A stretch of DNA of 64,000 bases. Origin: Acetatifactor sp. (lineage in GTDB: Bacteria; Bacillota; Clostridia; Lachnospirales; Lachnospiraceae). Positions 35,705-45,459 of the stretch are shown here, piece after piece; the stretch's first letter is position 1; the number at the start of each line of letters is the position of its first letter. The position numbers were made by a program, and so were the translations under genes. The notes under the pieces are model-generated. The model saw only the letters and a list, made by a program, of their open reading frames with translations. It made no database searches and had not been told where the DNA came from. The stretch lies in the NCBI GenBank assembly GCA_024693365.1, contig JAILLF010000058.1:1-64000 (forward strand), written 5' to 3'.

Positions 35705-36811
35705 ATGAAGAAGGAAAAAGACAGTGCTGATAAAGTGAACGGAAGTTCAAATAATGCGAAAGACCTGCAGGGCGTGCAGGTAAAGACGCCCGGCAGCAAG
35801 ATCCGCGAGGAACTGCTTAGCCGCGGCATGTTGCAAAAGGAATTTGCCGTGCGCATGGGGATCACGGAAAAGCATCTGAGCAAGCTGATCAACGGGGAGG
35901 TTTTGCTCACGCCCAACATAGCAACGAGGCTTGCCACGGTGCTTGGAATCCCTGCGTCCGTCTGGAGCGCTCTTGAGGCAGAGTATCGGGAGAGTCTTCT
36001 CCGCGCCCAGGCAGAGGAAGGATTGGAAAAGGACGTAGCGCTGGCGCAGTGCTTCCCCTATGCGGAAATGGCAAAGCTAGGCTGGGTTCCGGAGACGAGG
36101 TCCGCAAAGGAGAAGGCAAAAAACCTGCGCAACTTTTTTGAGGTGGTAGAGCTGTCGCTGGTTGAAAACTGGCAGCTCACCGGATTTGCCGGAAAAGCGT
36201 TGTCAGTAAGGGATGAAGATGACCTGACGCTGATGGCGTGGATGCAGGAAGCGAGAAGGAAGGCGAGAAATACGCCGTCACAGCCCTTAAATTTAAAGGG
36301 ACTGGCTGATTTGGTGCAAAGGATCCCCGAGTGGACCACGGAGAGGATCAACGTCTTTACGTCAAAACTGGAAAAGGAGCTTGCGCAGATGGGCGTTGTT
36401 CTGGTCTTTCTGCCAAGACTTCGCGGATTGACGATCCAATCTGCCGCGTTTCCTTCCGGCAACAGAATTGTCATTGCCCTCACGGAAAAGAAGATGGACG
36501 ATCATGAATTTTGTTCCAGACTGTTTCATGAATTGGCCCACGTGATCTTAGGCCACGTATGGCAGGAGGAAGGGACGGTGGAACAGGACGAGCGCGACGC
36601 AAACCTGTGGGCGAGAAATACCCTCCTTCCCAGGAAAGAATTTGATGCCTTCCGGCATGCAGGGAAGTTTACGGAGCAGAGCATCCTAAGCTTTGCCGCC
36701 AGGCAGGGGATTGCTCCCGGCATTTTGGTGGGAAGGCTTCAGTATGAGGGCCTGATTGGCGGAGGAACGCTGAACCGCTTAAAACGAGAGATCGACGTAC
36801 GGAAAGGGTAA
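35705..36811 (+). CDS. HTH (HigA-type) regulator fused to ImmA/IrrE metallopeptidase
   Basis: This is a 368-residue protein. The N-terminal XRE/HigA-like helix-turn-helix (about 27-90: GMLQKEFAVRMGITEKHLSKL) should bind DNA, and the C-terminal ImmA/IrrE domain has the zinc motif H275-E-L-A-H279. Such fusions repress their own operon and are inactivated or cleave partners upon stress or phage signals. ATG 35705 follows AAGGCCGGGG; an in-frame TTG lies at 35681. The palindrome at 35613 is its likely operator. The nuclease-helicase gene follows after 4 bp, so the two form one unit. Confidence 0.85.
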   Translation: MKKEKDSADKVNGSSNNAKDLQGVQVKTPGSKIREELLSRGMLQKEFAVRMGITEKHLSKLINGEVLLTPNIATRLATVLGIPASVWSALEAEYRESLLRAQAEEGLEKDVALAQCFPYAEMAKLGWVPETRSAKEKAKNLRNFFEVVELSLVENWQLTGFAGKALSVRDEDDLTLMAWMQEARRKARNTPSQPLNLKGLADLVQRIPEWTTERINVFTSKLEKELAQMGVVLVFLPRLRGLTIQSAAFPSGNRIVIALTEKKMDDHEFCSRLFHELAHVILGHVWQEEGTVEQDERDANLWARNTLLPRKEFDAFRHAGKFTEQSILSFAARQGIAPGILVGRLQYEGLIGGGTLNRLKREIDVRKG

Positions 36812-36815
36812 AAAC

Positions 36816-38297
36816 ATGCGAGCCGTCAATATCTATACAATGACCAGAAAAGTACAAAATGACGTAAAGCCCTTGTTTGAAAAGGCGTTGTCTCATCGTG
36901 AGGAAAAGCTTCGGATCAAGGAGCAGGAGTTTGACCAAATCACGCAGATCGTTGAGGAATTGCAGAAGTCAGGAGCTGGGGCGGATTGCTTTGAGGACTG
37001 GTTCTATTCCTTCACGATCCCTCATATCTCCAGAGAATTTGATCTCCTTAAGGCGGGGCGGAACGGGTGCGTTGTCAACGTGGAATTGAAAAGTGTCAGC
37101 CCGAGCGTCACGCAGGCAAGGATCAAAAAACAACTGGAGCGGAACGCTTATTACTTGTCACTGATTGGAAAAAGAATCTATAGCTTTACCTACGTAAGCG
37201 ACGGCAAGAGGCGGGGAAAGCTTTACGCGCTGGGAAAGGACGGGCTCAGAATCTGCACCTTCCGCGAATTAGTCCGCCGTCTTGGCATGGTTAAACAATC
37301 CATCCGGGAAGAGATCGAGGAGCTGTTCCGCCCCGGAGATTATTTGATTTCTCCATTTAGTGAGCCGGAGCGTTTTTGTAACGGACAGTATTTCCTGACG
37401 GAGCATCAGCAGCAGATGAAGGAGAAGATTCTGTCCGGCATCCGCAGATCCACGGCAACGCTCTGGGGAATCACCGGAGAGGCCGGTACGGGGAAAACGC
37501 TTCTTTTGTATGACGTGGCAAAGTCCCTGGCAGGAGATTACAGGATCTGCGTGATCCATTGCGGAAAGCTTTCCGAGGGGCATGAACGGCTCAAGAACAT
37601 GCTGGATGGAATCGACGTGATCGAGGCCGGAGATGCCAGGATCGGCGGGCTGTGTTCGGCGGAGAACACGGAGAATTACGACATTGTCTGCGTGGATGAG
37701 ACACAGCGTCTTTCGCAGGAGGAGCTGGAAACGGTTTTGGAAGCATATGGGAGTGGCAGGATCAAGGCATGCCTTTTTGTATATGACTTAAAGCAGGTGC
37801 TCTCCAAGTCGGAGCGGTCAAGGAATAATCCGGAAAGATTGCATCAGATATTGAGTTTTCAGGAGCTTAGGCTCGCAAAGACCATCCGCACCAGCAAGGA
37901 AATTTATGCTTTTATCAATGCAATGCTGGATCTCAAGAAGCATTCCAATCTTTCCTTCCCGAACATTGACGTCCTCTGGGCGGGAAACGTTCGGGAAAAG
38001 GAGCAGCTGGTAGCCATTTGTCAGAGGAGGGGATATCGCTACATTCCCCCGGAATATGAGGATTCCCATGACGTGATCGGGTTGGAATTTGACAGGGTGC
38101 AGGTGGTGCTGGATCAAAGATTTCATTACGACGAGGCAGGCATCCTGCTCGGTGAGGAGTCACCGGACGCAGACTATCTCTACGTACAGCTCCTGTATCA
38201 AAACGTCTCCCGCGCAAAGGAACGGCTTTGCGTCATCGTACAGGAAAATGCCCCTGTCTTCCGGGAACTCGTTTCTGTCGTCAACCGCAATTCCTAG
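36816..38297 (+). CDS. Restriction-nuclease-like domain fused to DUF2075-type SF1 helicase
   Basis: This is a 493-residue protein. The N-terminal part has a PD-(D/E)XK signature, D76 then E90-x-K92 (FDLLKAGRNG, VNVELKS), as in NERD-like nucleases. The C-terminal part is an SF1-type NTPase: Walker A GEAGTGKT (K227), Walker B VDETQRLS, IGLEFDRVQVV and QNVSRAKERL. It is expected to bind and process nucleic acid. Cotranscription with a metallopeptidase repressor behind a tight operator suggests a conditionally expressed defence or toxin-like effector; this is inference from context. Confidence 0.8.
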   Translation: MRAVNIYTMTRKVQNDVKPLFEKALSHREEKLRIKEQEFDQITQIVEELQKSGAGADCFEDWFYSFTIPHISREFDLLKAGRNGCVVNVELKSVSPSVTQARIKKQLERNAYYLSLIGKRIYSFTYVSDGKRRGKLYALGKDGLRICTFRELVRRLGMVKQSIREEIEELFRPGDYLISPFSEPERFCNGQYFLTEHQQQMKEKILSGIRRSTATLWGITGEAGTGKTLLLYDVAKSLAGDYRICVIHCGKLSEGHERLKNMLDGIDVIEAGDARIGGLCSAENTENYDIVCVDETQRLSQEELETVLEAYGSGRIKACLFVYDLKQVLSKSERSRNNPERLHQILSFQELRLAKTIRTSKEIYAFINAMLDLKKHSNLSFPNIDVLWAGNVREKEQLVAICQRRGYRYIPPEYEDSHDVIGLEFDRVQVVLDQRFHYDEAGILLGEESPDADYLYVQLLYQNVSRAKERLCVIVQENAPVFRELVSVVNRNS

Positions 38298-38369
38298 CCG
38301 AAGGACGTGCGGAGAATGGCATGCGTTTGGAGGATCTTCGTAAAGTTCATAATTGCAACATGGAAATTA

Positions 38370-38398
38370 ATGACGTCGCGTCGTAAAAGTGGTATAAT
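38370..38398 (+). promoter_or_regulatory. Promoter of the double-AAA gene
   Basis: ATGACG (38370-38375) and TATAAT (38393-38398) are 17 bp apart, 80 bp upstream of the start codon. The remainder of the 180-bp gap shows no other element. Confidence 0.65.
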
Positions 38399-38477
38399 AT
38401 CTTGAAATGTTTTAACAGGCTATAATCTCGAGAGGATACCCCGAGTCATCCCATAAAATAAAACGGAGGAACAAGAC

Positions 38478-40661
38478 ATGAAGGACACGTTAAGTGGATC
38501 TGCCTTTGGAAACGTAGGAAACTACACGCTGGAGGAGATCGAAGCAGCGCAGAAGTTAAAGAAAAAGAACGGCGGTACCCTGATGGAGAACCTGGCAAAG
38601 GTGTCAAACAAGGGCTCATCACTCACCATGGATTTTGACAGTCTGACAAGCGCGGCAAATGCAGCGACCGCTCAGATGGAGGCCATGCTCAAGGCAGCAC
38701 AGGCAAGGATGAAGAGCACCCAGAAGAAGACGAGTGACTTAAGTAGCGTCAATGAGCAGCTCTTCAAGAATCAGGAGGCGCTGAACCAGGAGCTCACAAG
38801 TCTGACTAAGAACCTGCAGGATGATTTTGGCATCGGCGCGGGCGTTTCCTCCACTTCGGCATTGGATCGTCTTGAGACGGCACCTGCCCAGGCGGAAGCA
38901 ACCAGGGAAGAGATTCTCGAGAAGTTTAACGGACTTTCTGCAGAGATCGAAAAGACGGTATTTGGGCAGGAGGAGTTTATCAAGAAATTGGTGATTGCCT
39001 TTAAGCGTCCCTTTGTTATGCCTCCCGCAGAGCCAAAGGCGCTCAACTGCGTGTTCCTCTCCGGAAAGAATGACACCGGTAAGCATTTTGCCTTGTTTGA
39101 GACGGCGAAGGAGCTGGCAAAGCGAGGCGTATTTAAGAATTCCGACGTCAAGGTGATGGATCTTGGCATTTACACGGACGCTTCCATGGAGAAGCTGTTC
39201 CTGCAGGACATGTATTCCGCATTGTCCAGCAATTCCAAGGTTCTGCTCTTCGAGAATTTTGAGAATTGTCATCCCTCCTTCCTGACGCACGTGGCGTCGC
39301 TAGTGATTGACGGACAGCTCCGACTGTCAGAGCGCTACGTGATGCAAAAGGGCCAGCTTGTGAACGTACAGAATTCCCTGGCTTCCGAAGTTGTCAGCAC
39401 CTTTGCGGCGTCCGGAAAATATCTGATTTTTGTGACGGAGAAGCCCATCGACAAGGTGGCAGGCATCATGGGCGCGCCTTTTATCAATGCACTAGGCGAC
39501 GTTTGCATTACGGCGAAGCTGGATGAGGCTGCCATTCGAAGGATTGCGGAGGGTGAGCTTGCAGACCTTAAGGAAAGTGCAAAGGAGAGGTTTTTCTTTG
39601 ACGTTGAGGTGTCGGAAGACTTTTTGGATTACAGCGTTTCCAAGTCAGAGCGCCAGGCGGGACTTAAGGGCGTTAGTGACTTTTATGAAGGCGTGCTGAG
39701 GGCGCTTGCCCAGGCGAAGCTGGAAAATGATTACCCCAAGGATGCCAAGATGCTTCTTAGGATTGAAGGCGGCAGGGTTATGGCGAAGCATGAGGAGAGC
39801 GAGATCGACTTGACCGCACTTCTTCCGGAGGGCTATCGCGGAGAGATCGACGAGATCCGTCAGGAGATGGAGGCAATCGTTGGCCTTGCTAAGGTCAAGG
39901 AATACGTGATGGGTCTGGAAGAGTATTACAAGGTGCAAAAGAGAAGATCCGAGGAAGGTCTCAAGGTCAGCGAACTGAGCAAGCACATGATCTTCACGGG
40001 TAATCCCGGTACCGGTAAGACGACCATCGCCCGCATCATCAGTAAGTACTTAAAGTCCATCGGCGTTCTGACAGGCGGACAGCTCGTTGAGGTTTCCAGG
40101 GCAGACCTGGTGGGCCGTTACGTGGGTCACACGGCGCCCCTGACCAACAAGGTGATTTCCTCTGCCATTGGCGGCGTATTGTTTATCGACGAGGCATACA
40201 GTCTCTATCGCGGCCGCGATGACAACTTTGGTCTGGAGGCAATCGATACTCTCGTAAAGGGTATTGAAGATAACCGTGAGAACCTGATCGTTATTTTGGC
40301 CGGTTACTCCAAGGAAATGGAGCAGTTCCTGACCTCGAACTCAGGACTTAAGAGCCGTTTCCCGAATGTAATCCATTTCCCGGATTACACCGGCGAGGAG
40401 CTTTTGCTGATCTCCAAATCCATTGCAAAGTCAAAGGGCTATACCATTGACGAGGGTGCGGATCCTGCGCTTTTGGCTTACTTTAATGCCGTACAGGCAG
40501 TTCGCGCCTCGGATGCGGGCAATGGCCGTCTCGCCAGAAATAAGATTGAGGAAGCCATTCTGAATCAGTCCAAGCGCCTGGTTGCGGAGCCGGAGGCAGA
40601 GCTCTCCGTATTGCTTTCCAAGGATTTTGATCTGAATGACGTCATGAGTGACGAAAAATAA
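38478..40661 (+). CDS. Double AAA+ protein with CbbX/SpoVK-like C-terminal ATPase
   Basis: This 727-residue cytoplasmic protein has an N-terminal coiled-coil region (about 60-115), a first AAA-like module (about 150-400) whose P-loop is degenerate (SGKNDTGKHF) and which resembles ClpB-type modules in layout (FGQEEFIKKL, LLFENFENCHP), and a CbbX/SpoVK-like second module. The second has Walker A GNPGTGKTT (K514), LVGRYVGHT and Walker B VLFIDEAYSLY. Only the second module is expected to hydrolyse ATP. The target to be remodelled is unknown. A lipoprotein gene follows after 35 bp. Confidence 0.85.
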   Translation: MKDTLSGSAFGNVGNYTLEEIEAAQKLKKKNGGTLMENLAKVSNKGSSLTMDFDSLTSAANAATAQMEAMLKAAQARMKSTQKKTSDLSSVNEQLFKNQEALNQELTSLTKNLQDDFGIGAGVSSTSALDRLETAPAQAEATREEILEKFNGLSAEIEKTVFGQEEFIKKLVIAFKRPFVMPPAEPKALNCVFLSGKNDTGKHFALFETAKELAKRGVFKNSDVKVMDLGIYTDASMEKLFLQDMYSALSSNSKVLLFENFENCHPSFLTHVASLVIDGQLRLSERYVMQKGQLVNVQNSLASEVVSTFAASGKYLIFVTEKPIDKVAGIMGAPFINALGDVCITAKLDEAAIRRIAEGELADLKESAKERFFFDVEVSEDFLDYSVSKSERQAGLKGVSDFYEGVLRALAQAKLENDYPKDAKMLLRIEGGRVMAKHEESEIDLTALLPEGYRGEIDEIRQEMEAIVGLAKVKEYVMGLEEYYKVQKRRSEEGLKVSELSKHMIFTGNPGTGKTTIARIISKYLKSIGVLTGGQLVEVSRADLVGRYVGHTAPLTNKVISSAIGGVLFIDEAYSLYRGRDDNFGLEAIDTLVKGIEDNRENLIVILAGYSKEMEQFLTSNSGLKSRFPNVIHFPDYTGEELLLISKSIAKSKGYTIDEGADPALLAYFNAVQAVRASDAGNGRLARNKIEEAILNQSKRLVAEPEAELSVLLSKDFDLNDVMSDEK

Positions 40662-40696
40662 GGTGCATTTGACTTGACGGAGAGGAATGACTTGAA

Positions 40697-42304
40697 ATGA
40701 AAAAGAACGTATTTAGGAGCATTGCCGCCCTTATTGCGATTGGCTGTTCCCTGGTGGCATGCGGGCCTGGCGAGACGCCTTCGGAGACGGCGACGGAAGC
40801 ATCTTCCTTGCCGGAAGAAGAGAGCGCGGCAAAAACTTCAACGGATGGCGGTGAGGAGACGGAGAGTACGTCCGTACCGGAAGAGGAAGAACTGAGCGCG
40901 GATGCGGCATATTTATTTGATGCCGTCCGGGGCTGGGATTTCTGTTTTGAGAGCGGTGCGGGTGCATGGGGCACGTACCTGACGGTAGATGAACAAGGAC
41001 GCTTTTCCGGTCAGTATCATGACAGTGATGCAGGAGACGTGGGAACGGGATATGAAAACGGTACGATCTCCCTGTGCAATTTTACCGGACGCTTTACAAA
41101 CGTCGCCAGAACGACAAGCGGCGTATATGAGGCAACGGTAACGGATCTTACGTACGAAAAAGAGCCGGGCGATGAAGAAATCAAGGATGGTGTTCGTTAC
41201 GTATATCGGGAAGCCTACGGCATCAGCGGAACGGAGAAGGTTGAGATCTATCTTCCGGGCGCAAAGACCGCCAAGCTCCCGAAGGAATACGTTGATTGGA
41301 TTGAAAACTTACGTTTTGGAGTTAGCGTTAGCGGTCAGTATTATCTCAACGTGCCTTCGGAACTTCCGTTTTGTGGGATCTATAATCCGGCGACGAAATA
41401 TGGTTTTGCTTCCGAGAACGTGTCGGGAAGAAATCTTACCTACCTTGTGAACCGGGCATCTTTCCCGGGGCTTGCGTCCATTCGCTCGGATTTTCATGAA
41501 GAGGACGGGACGTACTTTTATCAGGATATGTCGCAAGACGGGCTGTACTTGGTATACAATCTCTGCTACCTTGATGAGAAGGGCTTAAATCTTTGGGGCG
41601 GACAGGAAGATTTCGTGAATGATTGCATATCGCATCTCATGGAAGGACAAGCATTTCGCGACGTCAGCTTTCTTGATCCGTCGGATGCGGATTACGCTCC
41701 GGATCTGTCTTACGTAAATGGCGGAGGCGTTTCCATTGTGGCGAGCTGGCTTGCCGGAAACAATGAAGATACGAGATTTTACGTCGCCAGGCTCACGAAG
41801 CTTGGACGTTTCGTTTATGCTTACGGGTATTCTTCTAGTGAGTATGACGAACTGATGCAGGGAGAGGCGGGATCCTTTTTCCTTTCTTCCCTGACGTTCT
41901 CGGGAGATCGAGATAAGATTTCCTCTGCGAATCCCGGCAAAGTTGTGAAAAAGATTCATGCGATCGTCATCAACAACGGATCAGATGCCTCTCAGATCTT
42001 TGCGGATGAGGTAACGTGGATCAATTCCGGGGATGAGGAGCTTATGGCAAAATATCATTTGACGGAGGAGGATCTGACGGACGATTATGCCATTGCAAAT
42101 GACGTGGAGGAATACAAGGCGTATGTTCTAAGCGAGTCCTGTCCCATCTACGTGCAGTTCCCGGAAGAGGGACCGTTCTCGGAACTTCAAACCAAGAGTG
42201 CGTTCCACAAGAAACTGATGGATGCAGACCATTCCTACCTGATGGAACTGTATTTGGATGAAAACAATAACGTGACCTTTTTGTATGAGCCGTACAGACC
42301 ATAG
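40697..42304 (+). CDS. Lipoprotein, function unknown
   Basis: This 535-residue protein has a lipoprotein signal: hydrophobic helix and lipobox LVAC with C22 as lipidation site. An acidic Ser/Thr/Glu-rich spacer (about 25-70) follows and then a beta-rich extracellular domain. No family is recognised. It lies between the double-AAA gene and the rhomboid gene with short gaps, so it may share a transcript with them and act at the cell surface. Confidence 0.8.
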   Translation: MKKNVFRSIAALIAIGCSLVACGPGETPSETATEASSLPEEESAAKTSTDGGEETESTSVPEEEELSADAAYLFDAVRGWDFCFESGAGAWGTYLTVDEQGRFSGQYHDSDAGDVGTGYENGTISLCNFTGRFTNVARTTSGVYEATVTDLTYEKEPGDEEIKDGVRYVYREAYGISGTEKVEIYLPGAKTAKLPKEYVDWIENLRFGVSVSGQYYLNVPSELPFCGIYNPATKYGFASENVSGRNLTYLVNRASFPGLASIRSDFHEEDGTYFYQDMSQDGLYLVYNLCYLDEKGLNLWGGQEDFVNDCISHLMEGQAFRDVSFLDPSDADYAPDLSYVNGGGVSIVASWLAGNNEDTRFYVARLTKLGRFVYAYGYSSSEYDELMQGEAGSFFLSSLTFSGDRDKISSANPGKVVKKIHAIVINNGSDASQIFADEVTWINSGDEELMAKYHLTEEDLTDDYAIANDVEEYKAYVLSESCPIYVQFPEEGPFSELQTKSAFHKKLMDADHSYLMELYLDENNNVTFLYEPYRP

Positions 42305-42338
42305 TGCGTGAGCGTGCGGCAAGGGGAAGGAGTCAAAG

Positions 42339-42923
42339 ATGAAAAAACTGAAATTAAAAATCGCCTTAAACGCCAAGGCCGTGTTGATCTTTGTTTTCCT
42401 GTGTTTTATGGCGACCATCCTGGGAATCGTTACCGGGAATAATGCCACGAAGCTTTTGTTCGCGACCTACCGGTCCTCCTGGCTAAGTCCGTTGACCTAC
42501 GTGCGTCTTTTTTCACACGTGCTGGGACATTCCGGCTGGGAGCACTTTTTGGGGAATGCTTCCATGCTGCTGATCCTTGGACCAATGCTGGAGGAAAAGC
42601 ATGGATCGAAGGTCATCGTGGAGATCATTTTGATCACGGGATTTATCACGGGAATCGTCAATTTCATCTTTTTCCCGGACGTGGCGCTTTGCGGCGCAAG
42701 CGGCGTCGTGTTTGCCTTTATCCTGCTGGCGTCCTTTACGGGATTCCGTGAGGGTGAGATTCCGCTGACCTTTATTTTGGTGGCAATCATTTACATTGGG
42801 CAGCAGATCGTTCAAGGACTTACGCTAAATGACAATATTTCCAACATGGGACATATCATCGGCGGACTTGTGGGTGCAAGTGTCGGATACGCATTGAATA
42901 AAAAGGGAAGACGTTCTTACTGA
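42339..42923 (+). CDS. Rhomboid family intramembrane serine protease
   Basis: This 194-residue membrane protein has about six helices. The catalytic dyad is visible: S121 in GASGVVFAF and H172 in MGHIIGG. The HxxxN element (EHFLGN) before them is also present. Rhomboids cleave membrane-spanning substrates within the bilayer. The ATG is preceded by AAGGGGAAGGAG. Its genomic partner is the lipoprotein upstream; whether that is a substrate is unknown. Confidence 0.9.
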   Translation: MKKLKLKIALNAKAVLIFVFLCFMATILGIVTGNNATKLLFATYRSSWLSPLTYVRLFSHVLGHSGWEHFLGNASMLLILGPMLEEKHGSKVIVEIILITGFITGIVNFIFFPDVALCGASGVVFAFILLASFTGFREGEIPLTFILVAIIYIGQQIVQGLTLNDNISNMGHIIGGLVGASVGYALNKKGRRSY

Positions 42924-42970
42924 TCAAGGTTCAGGGCTTTGCAGCGAAAGAGTTACAAAGGAGGGCCGGC

Positions 42971-45071
42971 ATGGAGAAACATGATCACAGAGTGTTGAAA
43001 AAGACTCACAATAATAAGTTCATGTGGATTGTTATCATGTGCCTTTTTGGGTTCGCGCTGAACGTGATCTGCAATATTCTGGTGACGATAATCCACGCAC
43101 CGCTGTACCTGGATACGATCGGAACCATATTTACCGCCAGACTTGGCGGTGCGCTTCAGGCATTTTTGTGGCGCTCTTTACCAATCTGGTGCTTGGCTTT
43201 GGCAATGCTGAAACCATATATTTTGGTGTCCTCAACGTTTTGATCGCGGTGATCACGGCGTTTTGGGTGAAGAAGGAAAAACGCAGGCGTCATCTCGGAT
43301 GGCTTGCCCTGTTTATTTTGGTCATCTCCTTCATTGGAGGTGGCATCGGAGCCATTCAGACCTGGGTGTTTAGTGGCTTTTCCATGGAAGGCAGTAACGG
43401 CTTTGTCATCCGTTTCTTTTATGAAAATTGTCACTGGACGCCGTTTTGGGCACAGTTTGCCGCAGCATTGGTCTGCGATCTGGCGGACAAGACCATCACG
43501 ACGGTTGGCGCCAAAAGCCCTTAAGAGGGGAAGAACTGGCGGAAGTAAAGGCGATGAAGAGTGTTTCCGTCTCTCTGGGAACCAAGATCATCTCCGTGTT
43601 GATGCTTGCCTTTTTTACGATTGCCATTGTAGTCACTTGCATCAGCCTTATGCTGTTCCGCAATTTCTCCAAGGATCAGCATGCCATTCTCACAAAGGGC
43701 GTGGCGAAAATGGCCGCAGAGGTGATCGATCCCGACAGGGTAGATGCTTATCTGCGGGAGGGAGAGGCAGCCGAAGGCTATGCTGAGACAAAGCAATTGC
43801 TGACAAAGATCCGCGAAACCTACTCGGACGTGGAGTATGTTTACGTGTATCGCATTGAAGAGGATGGCTGTCACGTGGTGTTTGATTTGGATACGGAGGA
43901 ATTGCCCAGAGAAAAACCCGGAACCGTGATTGAGTTTGATCCTTTGTTTTTGCCTTATTTGGATCAACTGCTTCGGGGGGAGAAAATCGAGACGATTGTC
44001 TCGAATGACAAGTACGGCTGGCTCCTCACGGAGTATGAACCAGTGTACGATCGGAACGGAAAATGTGTTTGCTATGCTGCCGCAGACGTATCGATGAATG
44101 ACATTCAGCATTATGAAAATGATTTTCTGGTGAAGCTCGCGTCGCTGTTCCTTGGATTCTTTGCTTTGCTTTTGGCCATTGGGCTGTGGTTGTCCAACTA
44201 TCATTTGATCTACCCGATCAATACCATGGCGCATGAGGCAAACATTTTTGCATACAACAGTGAGGAGGCTCGCGAGAAAAACGTTGAGCGCATCAAGGAA
44301 CTGGACATTCATACGGGAGATGAACTGGAGAATCTGTATCACGCGTTTGTGAAGACGACGGAGGACTCTGAGAGATATTTCGCCGAGATGCAGCATAAGA
44401 CGGAAATGATTTCCATGCTGCAAAGCGGACTGATCATGGTGTTTGCAGACATGGTGGAGAACAGAGATTAGTCCACGGGCGACCATATCAAAAAGACGGC
44501 GGCCTACGTGCGGATCATCCTGGAAAAGATGCGGAAGATGGGGTATCACGCAGAGGAACTGACGGACGAATACATGGAAGACGTGGTGAAATCCGCGCCG
44601 CTTCATGACATTGGCAAGATCCAGGTGTCGGATGCCATCTTGAATAAGCCAGGGAAACTGACAGATGAAGAATTTGAGATCATGAAGTCTCATACAACGG
44701 CTGGACAAAAGATCATCCAGCAGACGATCCGGACCATACCGGAGGCGGATTACCTGAAGGAAGCCATGAATCTTGCCGCGTATCATCATGAGAAATGGAA
44801 CGGCAAGGGCTACCCTTACGGACTTGCAGGCGAGGAGATCCCGCTCTCAGCCAGAGTCATGGCGGTTGCGGACGTATTTGACGCATTAGTTTCCAGAAGA
44901 TGCTACAAAGAGCCATTTTCGTATGAGAAGGCCATAAGCATCATAACGGAAGGATCCGGGTTGCATTTTGACCCGCAGGTCGTGGAAGCTTTTCTGGCGT
45001 CGGAGGAAGAAGTAAAGGAAGTGCTTTACCGGCATGAGGAGCAGGCTGTTCCGGAAGAGGAAAAACCATAA
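42971..45071 (+). pseudogene. Broken membrane sensor with HD-GYP (cyclic di-GMP) phosphodiesterase domain
   Basis: Three pieces join into one clostridial type of sensor. Piece 1 (42971 to about 43160) and piece 2 (to 43524, another frame) together make a multi-helix membrane domain (LYLDTIGTIF, then GIFVALFTNLVLGF); one base seems lost near 43160. Piece 3 (from about 43500, a third frame; M at 43554) adds a transmembrane sensor, and the junction seems to have lost a short stretch. An in-frame TAG at 44469-44471 then splits the HD-GYP motif between NRD and STGDH. The rest (to 45071) retains HDIGK and HHEKWNGKGYP. Without repair or readthrough no full protein is made. Confidence 0.75.
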
Positions 45072-45096
45072 GAAAGAATTGTTTGGAGAAAGAAAA

Positions 45097-45381
45097 GTGA
45101 GAGAAAAATTACCGATTTTTTACTTGTTGGAAATACCTTGTGAGATTGTATTGTACGTGATTGTCGTCGAGTTGGGGGCAATGCTCAATAACCTGATCCT
45201 GGGAAGGGAGAATTTTCCTTTCATAGCGCTTGCCATTATGTTGGTGGCGTCCATGGGACTATTTCTCTTAATCCTGCTGTCGATCGTCAATTTCATCAAG
45301 TATACCGTCAAGAGAAGCAAGAAGAAACAAGCTGCGAAGGAAGCCATGCAGATACCGGTGGAACCGGAGAGAAAAGCTTGA
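45097..45381 (+). CDS. Small two-helix membrane protein
   Basis: This protein of about 94 residues has two hydrophobic helices (about residues 10-30 and 42-65) and a basic C-terminal tail. I chose the GTG at 45097, behind TTGGAGAAAG; a longer frame overlaps the HD-GYP remnant. No family is recognised. Confidence 0.55.
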   Translation: MREKLPIFYLLEIPCEIVLYVIVVELGAMLNNLILGRENFPFIALAIMLVASMGLFLLILLSIVNFIKYTVKRSKKKQAAKEAMQIPVEPERKA

Positions 45382-45389
45382 TAAAACTG

Positions 45390-45451
45390 GGTCGGGCGTT
45401 GGATCAGGTGAACGTGTCTGGTGACACGTCTTTCTGACACAACGCCCGACC
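45390..45451. terminator. Large stem-loop between convergent genes
   Basis: GGTCGGGCGTT (45390-45400) pairs perfectly with AACGCCCGACC (45441-45451). The loop holds a second palindrome, ACGTGTC (45412-45418) with GACACGT (45423-45429). It lies between convergent genes and probably ends transcription both ways, although the flanking T-runs are poor. The inner GTGTC palindrome is similar to the units at 35474. Confidence 0.6.
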
Positions 45452-45459
45452 TAATTAGT

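Noticed and set aside
43024..43524. Independent ECF-type transporter gene
   Set aside because: The frame continues the membrane domain begun at 42971 after a one-base loss, so it is treated as part of the broken sensor gene.
43521..44789. 422-residue minus-strand ORF over the HD-GYP region
   Set aside because: The plus strand holds recognisable HD-GYP motifs through the same bases, so the minus frame is a shadow even though the plus gene is broken.
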